Below are positions 1 through 6,694 of a stretch of 13,331 bases of DNA, piece after piece (within the stretch, counting starts at the first letter, position 1; each line of letters opens with the position of its first letter). The notes below the pieces were generated by a model, which worked only from the letters and a program-made list of their open reading frames with translations, searched no databases and was not told the origin of the DNA. The position numbers and the translations under genes are program-made. This DNA is from Faeciplasma sp900553675 (lineage in GTDB: Bacteria > Bacillota > Clostridia > Oscillospirales > Ruminococcaceae), in contig CAUAFG010000036.1 of the NCBI GenBank assembly GCA_958428235.1, forward strand, positions 1 through 13,331. The letters run 5' to 3'.

Positions 1-84
1 TTCAGCGATTTTGTGGCGATTTTCTTGTCTACAATTTAAACGGCGAATAGTATTAATGCAGCCCGCGGGAGGTGATTTTTTGCA

Positions 85-615
85 TTATTTCTTGGAAGAC
101 GACTTGCCTGATGATGATTTGCTGTTTGCAGACTTGCTGTCTGAGGATTTGCCGTTAGACGACTTGCCGTTTGCAGACTTGCTGTCTGAGTTTTCGGAGC
201 TGCCCGCGCCGCCGTTTTCGGGAGCGTTGGCGTTGCCGCCGTTGGGATTTTCGGTATCATCCCCGGACGAGATAGCGTCGCCGTCGTTGGCTCCGTTGGT
301 GGAATCCTCCGAAGAGTCTGTTCCCATTGAGTCTGAGGTGTCGGTGGGCATTGTCGGCTCTGTGGGGACGGTTACAGCGCTGCTGTCATCGGTGATAGAG
401 GTGAATATGCCCGACACTGCTCCGCCGAACTCGTCAAGTCCCTTGGATATGTCCGAGCCGACGCCGTTAAGACCGCTTGAAAGCCCTCCGGTGGGAGTGG
501 TTGGGGTGGTTCCGAGCATGCTGCCGCCGGGGTTGTCGTTGTCATAATCCCCGCACGAAGCGAGCATAAGCATTGCCATTGCGGCAGTTAAAAGCATTAT
601 CAGATATTTTTTCAT
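85..615 (-). CDS. Putative lipoprotein with Ser/Lys pentapeptide-repeat tail
   Basis: A 176-residue protein that I do not recognise beyond its export signal. Residues 1-20 are a lipoprotein signal peptide (MKKYLIML start, hydrophobic core) ending in the lipobox L18-A-S-C21, so the mature protein should be lipid-anchored through C21 on the outer face of the membrane. Residues 22-60 are Gly/Pro/Thr/Asn rich, residues about 45-70 could form a short amphipathic segment, and 75-140 are an acidic Ser/Asp/Asn/Thr-rich linker. The last 35 residues are seven consecutive pentads ending in Lys (SANGK, SSNGK, SSDSK and so on), giving a strongly basic tail; the DNA shows the matching 15-bp periodicity. 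A basic tail could bind cell-wall polyanions, which is inference. The start is supported by an AAAGGAAAG ribosome binding site. It lies 72 bp downstream of the DUF1934 gene on the same strand. The low-complexity tail is probably variable between strains. Confidence 0.8.
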   Translation of the reverse strand: MKKYLIMLLTAAMAMLMLASCGDYDNDNPGGSMLGTTPTTPTGGLSSGLNGVGSDISKGLDEFGGAVSGIFTSITDDSSAVTVPTEPTMPTDTSDSMGTDSSEDSTNGANDGDAISSGDDTENPNGGNANAPENGGAGSSENSDSKSANGKSSNGKSSDSKSANSKSSSGKSSSKK

Positions 616-661
616 TGTTTATCTTTCCTTTCAAAATATAATAAGCTGTTTGCTCATGCCT

Positions 662-691
662 ATTATCTCTCAAAAGGGAAAAAATATTCAA
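662..691 (-). promoter_or_regulatory. Possible promoter for the lipoprotein gene
   Basis: On the minus strand TTGAAT (686-691) is followed after 18 bases by GATAAT (662-667), upstream of the lipoprotein start at 615. The -35 box overlaps the stop codon of the preceding gene, so co-transcription is equally possible. The region is AT rich, which makes chance matches common. Confidence 0.35.
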
Positions 692-1110
692 TTTTCTTTT
701 TTAATTACTATCTCCATGGAATAATCTCCCATGTCCTGAGAGTTTATGTCCATGCTGTATTCCGCGACTATCCTGCCGCCGTTTTCGTTAAGCTTGGCTT
801 CAATTTTTTTGGCGGCCGCGCCAACGGTCAGATCGCCGAACGGTGTGCCGTAGCAGCTGTAATTCTTGCGCTGGGTTTCGATAATCAGCTCGGAGCTATA
901 CTTTCCCGAGCGGACTATCTCCAAACTTTTACCTGTCGCCACGCTTACGCTTGTGGTCGAGCCTTCGTAGCCAGTAGCGTCGGTTTCGGCGTAGGTAAGC
1001 TCGCAGCCGCCCTCGGTTAAAAGATATCCGCCCTCGGTTATAAGCTCGGTGCAGTCGTCCTCGCCCTCAAAGCGGCGGGTGCTTTTTATTGATATTATAG
1101 CATCCTTCAT
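688..1110 (-). CDS. DUF1934 (YwiB-like) beta-barrel protein
   Basis: A 140-residue protein that matches the DUF1934 family of Firmicutes (B. subtilis YwiB type), small proteins with a calycin-like beta-barrel and no settled biochemical role. Seen here: an N-terminal strand with Ile/Lys (MKDAIISIKSTR), alternating beta-strand pattern through the middle, the family-typical YGTPFGDLTVGA segment at about residues 87-98, and a C-terminal beta hairpin with Y-x-M-x-I (YSMDINSQDMGDYSMEIVIKK). Length is normal for the family. There is no signal peptide or membrane segment, so it should be cytoplasmic. The ATG is preceded by an AGGATG Shine-Dalgarno at short spacing. It lies between murI upstream and a lipoprotein gene downstream, all on the minus strand, with a large cloverleaf-like DNA element between it and murI. 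The family call is by pattern recognition. Confidence 0.8.
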   Translation of the reverse strand: MKDAIISIKSTRRFEGEDDCTELITEGGYLLTEGGCELTYAETDATGYEGSTTSVSVATGKSLEIVRSGKYSSELIIETQRKNYSCYGTPFGDLTVGAAAKKIEAKLNENGGRIVAEYSMDINSQDMGDYSMEIVIKKEN

Positions 1111-1199
1111 TTTATCATCCTGTCTGTATTTATGATATCATCCGTTGGGGAGTGTCGGTAGGTGAGTGTGTTTAAGTGAGATTGCTCGGCAGAAGGCGC

Positions 1200-1344
1200 G
1201 CCGGATACAGTTTGTGGCAGGCGGAGGTCTGCGCGCCCTTGGCGCGGCAGCGAAGCTATATATTTTGGAGCGGCAGCTTCAAAATATATAGCTTCGCTTG
1301 GGACGCGCAAGCGTCCTGACCTCCGCCCCGCAGACAGTACGGCT
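1200..1344. repeat. Cloverleaf-like intergenic inverted-repeat element
   Basis: This block folds as a four-way junction on either strand. A closing stem of 10 bp pairs 1220-1229 (GGCGGAGGTC) with 1318-1327 (GACCTCCGCC), with weaker pairing continuing outwards. Inside are three hairpins: CGCGCC/GGCGCG with loop CTT (1232-1246); a long central arm whose outer 18 bp, 1250-1267 and 1280-1297, are perfectly complementary and which continues for four more pairs to a 4-base loop; and GGACGC/GCGTCC with loop GCAA (1301-1316). It lies between murI and the DUF1934 gene. A frame running through it is an artefact of the palindrome. It may be a MITE-like element or a bidirectional terminator; no transposase is present and no target duplication is obvious. 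Confidence 0.8.
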
Positions 1345-1395
1345 ATAAGCAAAGCTGAGATAGAATGCCATTCCCAAGTGGCGCGCCGGTCTCGA

Positions 1396-2214
1396 TCAGT
1401 CCAGTGTTGCGCTTTTTATCTCTATATTTTCAAGATCGTACAGAAAATGCTCTGCGTTTTCGCGGAAAAGCTCAACGCTGTCGGTGCAGTAAAGAGTGGT
1501 TTTGCCCTTGTTGCGGCTGTCGTTGGCAAGACCGCTCTCGCGAAGCATATTATATGCCGTCCTGCCGGCTTCCCCACCTGAGGATATCAGCTTGACATTA
1601 TCCCCCATTATGCTTGCAATAACGTCTGCAAGCATGGGATAGTGGGTGCAGCCCAGAACAAGAGTGTCCACGCCCGCTTGCTTAAGCGGCTCTAAATACT
1701 CGCGCGCGATATCAACGCAGGGGCGGCAGTCAAGCCCGATATAGCCGTTTTCCACCAGCGGCACAAACATCGGGCAAGCCTTTTCAAAAACCCCCGCCTG
1801 CGGCATAACGCTTTTTATGAGATTTTTATAGCTGCCGCTGCGGATGGTCGCGCTGGTTCCTATTATGCCTATTTTGCCGTTTTTTGTGGAGCCGACCGCG
1901 GCGTTCACCGCAGGACGAATAACTCCGGTGTAAAGCACGCCATCGCCGGTATTAAGCACTCCGTCGCCGACGGTTGAAGATACCGTTCCGCAGGCGGCGA
2001 TTATCATTTTAACGCCGAAGCGCAGAAGAAAATCAAAGTCCTGACGGGCATATTTGCGTATAGTCTCGCGGCTTTTGGTGCCGTAGGGGACGCGTGCGGT
2101 GTCTCCCAAATATATAATGTCCTCGTTGGGCATAAGCCGCACAAGCTCTTTTACGGCAGTTAACCCGCCGATTCCCGAATCAAAAACCCCTATAGGGCTG
2201 TGGCTGTCTGTCAT
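1396..2214 (-). CDS. murI: Glutamate racemase
   Basis: Interconverts L- and D-glutamate in the cytoplasm, supplying D-Glu for peptidoglycan. The 272-residue length is normal for the family. Visible motifs: the N-terminal FDSGIGGLTAVKEL with acid D12 and S13, YLGDTARVPYG at 36-45, the first catalytic cysteine C75 in IIAACGTVSS, and the second in LGCTHYP with C189 and H191. The first Cys motif usually reads ACNTAS; here it is ACGTVSS, so the usual Asn after the Cys is Gly. Just after it is a tandem heptad, GDGVLNT then GDGVLYT (83-96), matching an imperfect 21-bp duplication in the DNA. The frame is open further upstream, but the chosen ATG at 2214 begins the conserved fold and has an AAAGGA ribosome binding site. 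Neighbours are on the same strand but separated by repeat elements on both sides, so it may be transcribed alone. Confidence 0.93.
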   Translation of the reverse strand: MTDSHSPIGVFDSGIGGLTAVKELVRLMPNEDIIYLGDTARVPYGTKSRETIRKYARQDFDFLLRFGVKMIIAACGTVSSTVGDGVLNTGDGVLYTGVIRPAVNAAVGSTKNGKIGIIGTSATIRSGSYKNLIKSVMPQAGVFEKACPMFVPLVENGYIGLDCRPCVDIAREYLEPLKQAGVDTLVLGCTHYPMLADVIASIMGDNVKLISSGGEAGRTAYNMLRESGLANDSRNKGKTTLYCTDSVELFRENAEHFLYDLENIEIKSATLD

Positions 2215-2297
2215 TAAAAAGGTCCTTTCACTTGTTATGATAATGTATATTCGCCAAGCGGGCTTTTTATGGCAATTTTCGGAAAGCGAATAGAACG

Positions 2298-2378
2298 TCA
2301 TCGGCGAAGCCGAAACTAAAATCCGTCGGCGCAAGCCGACAACATCCACTTTTCTCTCTTCTCTCTTATCTCTTCACT
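2298..2378. repeat. Modular hairpin repeat, copy 1 (polypyrimidine-ended, one end missing)
   Basis: Contains two short perfect hairpins, TCGGC/GCCGA with loop GAA (2301-2313) and GTCGGC/GCCGAC with loop GCAA (2325-2340), followed by a CT-only tract (about 2347-2377) of CTTTTCTCTCTTCTC type. The same modules recur at 4883-5039, 6444-6636 and 7978-8108. Compared with those at 4883 and 6444, the left polypurine end is absent. It lies between murI and the membrane protein gene. Confidence 0.7.
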
Positions 2379-2420
2379 AACCGCCCGCTGCAAACCTATA
2401 GCCGCGCTACATAACGTCGA

Positions 2421-2909
2421 CTATTTGCTATCCCGCTTTTCAAGTATACTCTGCGCCGGGCGGTTATTGTATTCTTCTTCGGCAGTTTTTCTTTCGGAGA
2501 CTGCCCGCGCAATGCTCAGAACAGCCAGCACAAAGGAAAATCCCGCAAGCGCAAGCACCGGCACGTATCTCAGCTCAAAGGACGGCTTGAATACTACATC
2601 CGACTTTGCCGCAACGTCTATCATCTCGCCTGCGTGTTTAAGAAATATTACCGTTCCGGTGACAAAAAACGGGAACTGCGTGATGTGGAATCTCAAAAAT
2701 ACCAGAACCAGCCCGATTGTTATGAAAATGTTTCCGGTTAAAAATCCCGTGGCAAGATAAGAATATTCCGGCGTATTTATGTAAAAATTAAGTATGGTAA
2801 CGCCCGCCCAGAAAAAGCAGGACCACAGATAAACCGCAATCATTACGATTTTTACAAACAGAGTGAATTTGGTGTCTTTATAACGCAGACGGTTGATTTT
2901 ATTCCGCAT
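2421..2909 (-). CDS. Four-helix membrane protein of unknown function
   Basis: A 162-residue integral membrane protein that I do not recognise. A short basic N-terminus (MRNKINRLRYKD) precedes four hydrophobic stretches at roughly 14-44, 50-72, 77-92 and 113-137. The C-terminus (SERKTAEEEYNNRP onward) is charged and probably cytoplasmic. Membrane topology follows from the basic N-terminus and is inferred. The ATG has a strong GGAGG ribosome binding site located inside the end of the upstream DUF2500 gene, and the two genes overlap by 11 bp, so the pair is almost certainly translationally coupled and may form one membrane complex. No catalytic motif is visible. Confidence 0.8.
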   Translation of the reverse strand: MRNKINRLRYKDTKFTLFVKIVMIAVYLWSCFFWAGVTILNFYINTPEYSYLATGFLTGNIFITIGLVLVFLRFHITQFPFFVTGTVIFLKHAGEMIDVAAKSDVVFKPSFELRYVPVLALAGFSFVLAVLSIARAVSERKTAEEEYNNRPAQSILEKRDSK

Positions 2910-3261
2910 TTTCCGTTTCCTCCTGAGCCGGTGAACTTATTTCAAAGCTTAAAAGCAGGTCGGCGCGATATGTAAGAGTGCCGCTGTCGCCAACGCTGAG
3001 CTGTTCATACTCCTTCGGGGTGACCGAAAGCTCCTTCTGCGCGCCATCAGCGTTTTCAAAGGTGACAAAGCAGACAGTCCTCCTCTTTTTAGGGGACTCA
3101 ACATCCTCGCTCCGCTTTGAAGCTACCCGCGCTCGCATATTAACGACAGGCAGGGCACTTTTGCGCGACCAGTCGAACGCGCTTTTAACGATGACGTAGA
3201 CGAAAAGAACGACTGCGGCAACCGCTATGATTATTGAAAGAATGTTCCAAAAGGTATCCAT
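2899..3261 (-). CDS. DUF2500-type membrane-anchored protein
   Basis: A 120-residue protein resembling DUF2500 (E. coli YhhM type), function unknown. An N-terminal membrane helix spans about residues 6-30 (ILSIIIAVAAVVLFVYVIVK). It is followed by a small beta-rich domain with the family pattern of a conserved Val-x-x-Lys-Arg segment, CFVTFENADGAQKELSV, Tyr-Glu-Gln-Leu-x-x-Gly-Asp-x-Gly-x-Leu-x-Tyr and a final Phe-rich strand. The frame extends upstream to a GTG at 3309, but the ATG at 3261 is preferred because a GGAG ribosome binding site sits 9 bases before it and the GTG has none. It heads a two-gene operon with the four-helix membrane protein, overlapping it by 11 bp, behind a strong promoter at 3365-3394. 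Confidence 0.78.
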   Translation of the reverse strand: MDTFWNILSIIIAVAAVVLFVYVIVKSAFDWSRKSALPVVNMRARVASKRSEDVESPKKRRTVCFVTFENADGAQKELSVTPKEYEQLSVGDSGTLTYRADLLLSFEISSPAQEETENAE

Positions 3262-3364
3262 GTTGTTCAGCTCCGTTTTTAATAGGTTAGTAAAGTCGGC
3301 GAAAATCACAAGTCTTGAACGGCTATTAATATAGTCCCGAAAGCCGCAAAATCTTTGTCATTTT

Positions 3365-3394
3365 ATTATAGCACAAACCCACCCAAAGATTCAA
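3365..3394 (-). promoter_or_regulatory. Sigma-A type promoter for the DUF2500 operon
   Basis: On the minus strand TTGAAT (3389-3394), an 18-base spacer and a perfect TATAAT (3365-3370) with an extended TGC just before it. It lies about 100 bases upstream of the start at 3261, leaving a leader of about 95 bases. The rest of the divergent gap to spoIVB (3395-3590) holds the spoIVB ribosome binding site, and I see no convincing promoter for spoIVB in it. Confidence 0.72.
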
Positions 3395-3590
3395 CCCTTA
3401 TTTTCGTTTTATACTTATTTCATTCTTAAAAGCGCCCGATTTTTGGTATCGGTTCAGACTGAAATTAGTGCTGTGCTCGCCTTTTGGCATTGCTGACAAA
3501 GAAAATAATGCTTATCGTACGGCGCGGTTATTTCCCGCCCTGTTGCTCAAACTACTTACAAAACTTTTTTGAAAGGATTTTTGATATGAT

Positions 3591-4817
3591 ATGAAAAGGC
3601 TAATTAAAAGCGCGGCAGCGGTGATACTTACGCTGATGACCGCAGTTATGGGCATAGTCGGCTATTACGACGCCGTTCTTCCTGAGCATTATTACGTTTC
3701 GGGAGGGTTAGACACCAGTCTTATGTGTCTGTTCGACGTTGAGCTTACCCCCAAGCAGGAGGCAATAGAAGCTTACAATGAAGACGTTAGCGCAAGCAGC
3801 ACCGACGGCGAGGGCATAGACGGCGAGCTGAAGCTATGGGGTGTGATCCCGATAAAGGACGCAAGAATATCCCGAAGCGAGGCTAAATGCCTTATCCCCG
3901 GCGGAAGCCCTGTCGGGATAAAGCTTTTAACCGACGGAGTTATGGTTGTAAAGGTTCAGGACGTTGCCGAGGGGGAATGTCCGGCGGTCAAGGCGGGTCT
4001 TGCCGAGGGCGACAACGTTATCAGCGCGGACGGCGTGCGCCTTCACTCGTCGACCCAGCTAAGCGAGATAATCGAAGCCTCCGGCGGGCGGGACATCGCC
4101 CTTGAAGTCTCCCGCGACGGAAGAATCTTTACAACTGTTCTCACCCCTATCTACTCCGAAAAGGAGTGCGCCTACAAGGGCGGTCTCTGGATACGCGACA
4201 GCTCCGCAGGAGTGGGTATGCTGACATTTACCGACCCCGAAACCGGCAGCTACGGCGCGCTGGGTCACCCTATTTCCGACTGCGACACTCTTAAAACCCT
4301 GCCCTTGGGTTCGGGCGAGATTGTGGACGTTACCATCACGGGGTACGAAAAGGGCGAGCGCGGCTGCCCGGGCGAGCTTTTCGGCACGTTTGTTTCGGGG
4401 CTGGCTTCGGGAAGCATAATAGTCAACTGCGAGCAGGGAGTTTTCGGCAAAATGACCTATTCCAGCCGCGCCGACGCGATACCGATTGCGTTTAAGTCGG
4501 AGGTAAAGCAGGGCAAAGCCAAAATTCTTACGACAATATCCGGCAACAAGCCCGAGGAGTTCGACATCGAGATTGAAAAGCTTACCATCAGCTCGGCTTG
4601 CAAAACCAAGAACATCGTTATAAAGGTAACCGACCCTCGGCTTTTATCCGCCACCGGCGGCATAGTTCAGGGCATGAGCGGCAGCCCGATAATTCAGGAC
4701 GGCAAGCTTGTGGGGGCGGTGACTCATGTATTCGTAAGCGACCCTACCCGCGGATATGGGATATTTATTGAGAATATGATGGAAGCGGCGGAAGGAGCGG
4801 CGGACAAAGCGGCGTAG
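3591..4817 (+). CDS. spoIVB: SpoIVB serine peptidase (sporulation checkpoint protease)
   Basis: A secreted serine protease that in B. subtilis is made in the forespore, crosses its inner membrane and cleaves SpoIVFA to switch on SpoIVFB processing of pro-sigma-K. This 408-residue protein is complete. Residues 5-25 are a signal or anchor helix; 105-185 form a PDZ domain (VGIKLLTDGVMVVKV, AVKAGLAEGDNVISADG); and the peptidase domain follows. The catalytic set is visible: H226 in GALGHPISD, D348 in VTDPRLL and S363 in the diagnostic GGIVQGMSGSPIIQDG. The 15-residue distance from Asp to Ser equals that in the B. subtilis enzyme. The C-terminal AVTHVFVSDPTRGYGIFIENMM is also typical. The ATG has a GAAAGGA ribosome binding site. 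In most endospore formers spo0A follows directly; here it does not. The gene stands alone on the plus strand and is followed by a hairpin repeat. Confidence 0.96.
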   Translation: MKRLIKSAAAVILTLMTAVMGIVGYYDAVLPEHYYVSGGLDTSLMCLFDVELTPKQEAIEAYNEDVSASSTDGEGIDGELKLWGVIPIKDARISRSEAKCLIPGGSPVGIKLLTDGVMVVKVQDVAEGECPAVKAGLAEGDNVISADGVRLHSSTQLSEIIEASGGRDIALEVSRDGRIFTTVLTPIYSEKECAYKGGLWIRDSSAGVGMLTFTDPETGSYGALGHPISDCDTLKTLPLGSGEIVDVTITGYEKGERGCPGELFGTFVSGLASGSIIVNCEQGVFGKMTYSSRADAIPIAFKSEVKQGKAKILTTISGNKPEEFDIEIEKLTISSACKTKNIVIKVTDPRLLSATGGIVQGMSGSPIIQDGKLVGAVTHVFVSDPTRGYGIFIENMMEAAEGAADKAA

Positions 4818-4882
4818 AGAGGCGGAAGAGCAGTGTTTCCGAGCTTTGATATAGCGGTAAGTCCGTAACGTTTCCACATTTT

Positions 4883-5039
4883 AGTGAAAAGAGAAAAGAG
4901 AAGAGATGAGGTGTCGGCTATAAGCCGACGGATTTTAAGAGCGGCTTCGCCGCAATTAAGATTCATCGCCGTGCGTTTCGCTGCATAGCGAAACGCTTGA
5001 TACCTCATATTTTCTCTTTTCTCCCTTATCTTTTATCTC
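4883..5039. repeat. Modular hairpin repeat, copy 2 (complete, with GA/CT terminal inverted repeats)
   Basis: Begins with a polypurine tract of GAAAAGAGAAAAGAGAAGAG type and ends with a matching polypyrimidine tract, which together form imperfect terminal inverted repeats that also include GATGAG/CTCAT. Between them are three hairpins: GTCGGC/GCCGAC (4913-4929), GCGGC/GCCGC with loop TTC (4941-4953), and GCGTTTCGCT/AGCGAAACGC with loop GCAT (4973-4996). It occupies the spoIVB to cofE-like gap. The remaining bases of that gap (4818-4882) show nothing I can name. Confidence 0.78.
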
Positions 5040-5096
5040 GACCGCCAACCTGCGGAAGCCATCTATCTTTATTCGACTAAAATATGAAAAAAACTA

Positions 5097-5125
5097 TTGA
5101 AATCTCTGCAATTCTGTGTTATACT
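5097..5125 (+). promoter_or_regulatory. Sigma-A type promoter for the CofE-like gene
   Basis: TTGAAA (5097-5102), a 17-base spacer and TATACT (5120-5125), about 80 bases upstream of the start at 5204. Both boxes are one or two mismatches from consensus at ideal spacing. The leader between promoter and gene has a small GC-rich palindrome and an AAAGGA ribosome binding site. Confidence 0.7.
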
Positions 5126-5203
5126 TAATTGGTTTTACTGTCTGCGGCAACGCATTTCGCCGCGGAGCATTTCTATACTTAAACAAGAAAGGAACAAAAC
5201 AAC

Positions 5204-6403
5204 ATGGAAAATCGTCAAAGACTTGTCGGCACCGTTTCCAGAGGAATCCGCTGTCCTATTATCAGAGAGGGAGACGACCTTGCGGCTATCGTAACAAACA
5301 GTGTGCTTGCGGCGGCTGAGTCCGAGGGCTTTGCCATCCACGACAGAGATGTTATATCTATAACCGAATCGATTGTTGCGCGCGCTCAGGGCAACTATGC
5401 CACTGTCAGCGACATCGCTGCCGACGTTGAGGCTAAGCTTGGTGGGGAGACAATAGGCGTTATCTTCCCGATTCTTTCGCGCAACCGCTTTGCCATCTGC
5501 CTTAAGGGCATTGCAATGGGAGCTAAAAAGGTAGTGCTTATGCTCAGCTACCCCTCCGACGAGGTCGGCAACGAGCTTGTAAGCTTAGACAAGCTTGACG
5601 AGGCAGGCGTAAACCCCTATTCCGACATTCTTACTTTAGAGAAATACCGCGAGCTTTTCGGCGAGAACAAGCACGAGTTCACAGGTGTTGACTACGTTGC
5701 CTACTACGGCGATCTTATAAAAGAGTGCGGAGCCGAGGTTGAAATCGTGTTTGCAAACCAGCCCAAGGCTATTCTTAACTACACCGACTGCGTTTTAACC
5801 TGCGACATCCACACCCGCGCCCGCACCAAGAGGATTCTTAAAGCCGCCGGCGCAAAGGTTGTTTTGGGTCTTGACGAGATTCTCAACGCCCCCGTAAACG
5901 GCTCGGGCTGCAACGAAGAATTTGGTCTTTTAGGCTCGAACAAGTCCACCGAGGACAAAATCAAGCTGTTCCCAAGGGATTGCAAGCCGCTTGTTGAGGA
6001 TATTCAGGCAAGAATGTTAAAGGCGACCGGCAAGCACGTTGAGGTAATGGTATACGGCGACGGTGCTTTCAAGGATCCCAAGGGCAAGATCTGGGAGCTT
6101 GCGGACCCCTGCGTTTCCCCCGCTTATACCGACGGTCTTATCGGCACCCCCAACGAGCTTAAGATAAAGTATCTCGCCGACAACGACTTTGGTCACCTCT
6201 CCGGCGAGGAGCTTAAAAATGCTATCTTCGAAAGTATAAAGAAAAAGGGCTCCAACCTTGTTGGCAACATGGCTTCCGAGGGCACAACCCCCAGAAGACT
6301 TACCGACCTTATAGGTTCTTTGTGCGACCTCACCAGCGGATCGGGAGACAAGGGCACTCCTGTTGTTTTGGTTCAGGGTTACTTTGATAATTATACCAAC
6401 TGA
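5204..6403 (+). CDS. CofE-like (coenzyme F420-0:L-glutamate ligase family) protein
   Basis: A 399-residue soluble protein of the F420 ligase superfamily. CofE adds glutamate to coenzyme F420-0 with GTP. The N-terminal third carries the family pattern: a strand and loop, then DVISITESIVARAQGNY (about 49-65), equivalent to the nucleotide and metal-binding segment of CofE. The rest is typical of the longer clostridial branch: DIHTRARTKRILKAAG, LGSNKSTEDKIKLFPRDC, VYGDGAFKDPKGKIWELADP and VGNMASEGTTPRRLTDL. It is much longer than archaeal CofE (about 250 residues). Most hosts of this branch are not known to make F420, so the true acceptor is probably something else; the family is seen, the substrate is unknown. 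The start has an AAAGGA ribosome binding site, with its own promoter at 5097-5125. A repeat lies on each side, and fucU follows on the same strand. Confidence 0.82.
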   Translation: MENRQRLVGTVSRGIRCPIIREGDDLAAIVTNSVLAAAESEGFAIHDRDVISITESIVARAQGNYATVSDIAADVEAKLGGETIGVIFPILSRNRFAICLKGIAMGAKKVVLMLSYPSDEVGNELVSLDKLDEAGVNPYSDILTLEKYRELFGENKHEFTGVDYVAYYGDLIKECGAEVEIVFANQPKAILNYTDCVLTCDIHTRARTKRILKAAGAKVVLGLDEILNAPVNGSGCNEEFGLLGSNKSTEDKIKLFPRDCKPLVEDIQARMLKATGKHVEVMVYGDGAFKDPKGKIWELADPCVSPAYTDGLIGTPNELKIKYLADNDFGHLSGEELKNAIFESIKKKGSNLVGNMASEGTTPRRLTDLIGSLCDLTSGSGDKGTPVVLVQGYFDNYTN

Positions 6404-6443
6404 TTTTTTGAAGCTGCACTTTGGTTGGTTTTGACCGGAGTGC

Positions 6444-6636
6444 AGATAAGAGATAAGAGAGAAAAGTGAAAAGTAAAGGTTTCGCCTTCGGCGATGGATT
6501 TTTTCTCGCCGTAAACGGCTTGAAAGCGGCGGAGCCGCATATACCGCATATATAATTATGTCGGCTATGCGCATTTCGCCAAAGGTGAAATGCTCGACTC
6601 TTCTCTCTTCGTTCTTCTCTTTTCTCTCTTAACTTT
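6444..6636. repeat. Modular hairpin repeat, copy 3 (complete, with GA/CT terminal inverted repeats)
   Basis: Starts with a GATAAGAGAGAAAAG-type purine tract and ends with a CTCTTCTCTCTT-type pyrimidine tract. In between are TCGCC/GGCGA with loop TTC (about 6482-6494), GCCG/CGGC with loop TAAA, GCGGC/GCCGC with loop GGA, and GCATTTCGCC/GGTGAAATGC with loop AAA (6571-6593). The last arm corresponds to the GCGTTTCG arm of copies 2 and 4 but carries a G:C to A:T paired change. It fills the gap between the CofE-like gene and fucU; an apparent 35-residue N-terminal extension of fucU is a reading of this repeat. Confidence 0.78.
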
Positions 6637-6694
6637 ACAATTTGTCCTTAGCTCACAATTTTCCAATCACATCAAAGAAAGGAAGCCCGCACAT

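Noticed and set aside
88..192. CRISPR-like periodic repeat
   Set aside because: The periodicity is 15 bp in a coding frame with no unique spacers; it encodes a low-complexity lipoprotein tail.
11..547. 178-residue plus-strand open frame at the left edge
   Set aside because: Antisense to the lipoprotein gene; its Asp/Leu repeats mirror the Ser/Lys pentads, and the lipoprotein frame has a proper signal peptide, lipobox and ribosome binding site.
1200..1344. tRNA gene suggested by the cloverleaf fold
   Set aside because: The arm lengths do not fit a tRNA (central arm about 22 bp), there is no T-loop consensus and no CCA-type acceptor end.
1107..1352. 81-residue minus-strand open frame upstream of the DUF1934 gene
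   Set aside because: It runs through the cloverleaf palindrome, has no family resemblance and overlaps the start of the better supported DUF1934 gene.
3421..3590. Sigma-F/sigma-G type promoter for spoIVB
   Set aside because: Several weak matches such as GGCATT with a downstream AT-rich block exist, but none has both boxes at proper spacing, so I do not call one.
6590..6694. N-terminal extension of fucU (hydrophobic, signal-peptide-like)
   Set aside because: The extension translates the CT tract of hairpin repeat copy 3; FucU proteins start at MLKGI, and the internal ATG has its own AAAGGAAG site.
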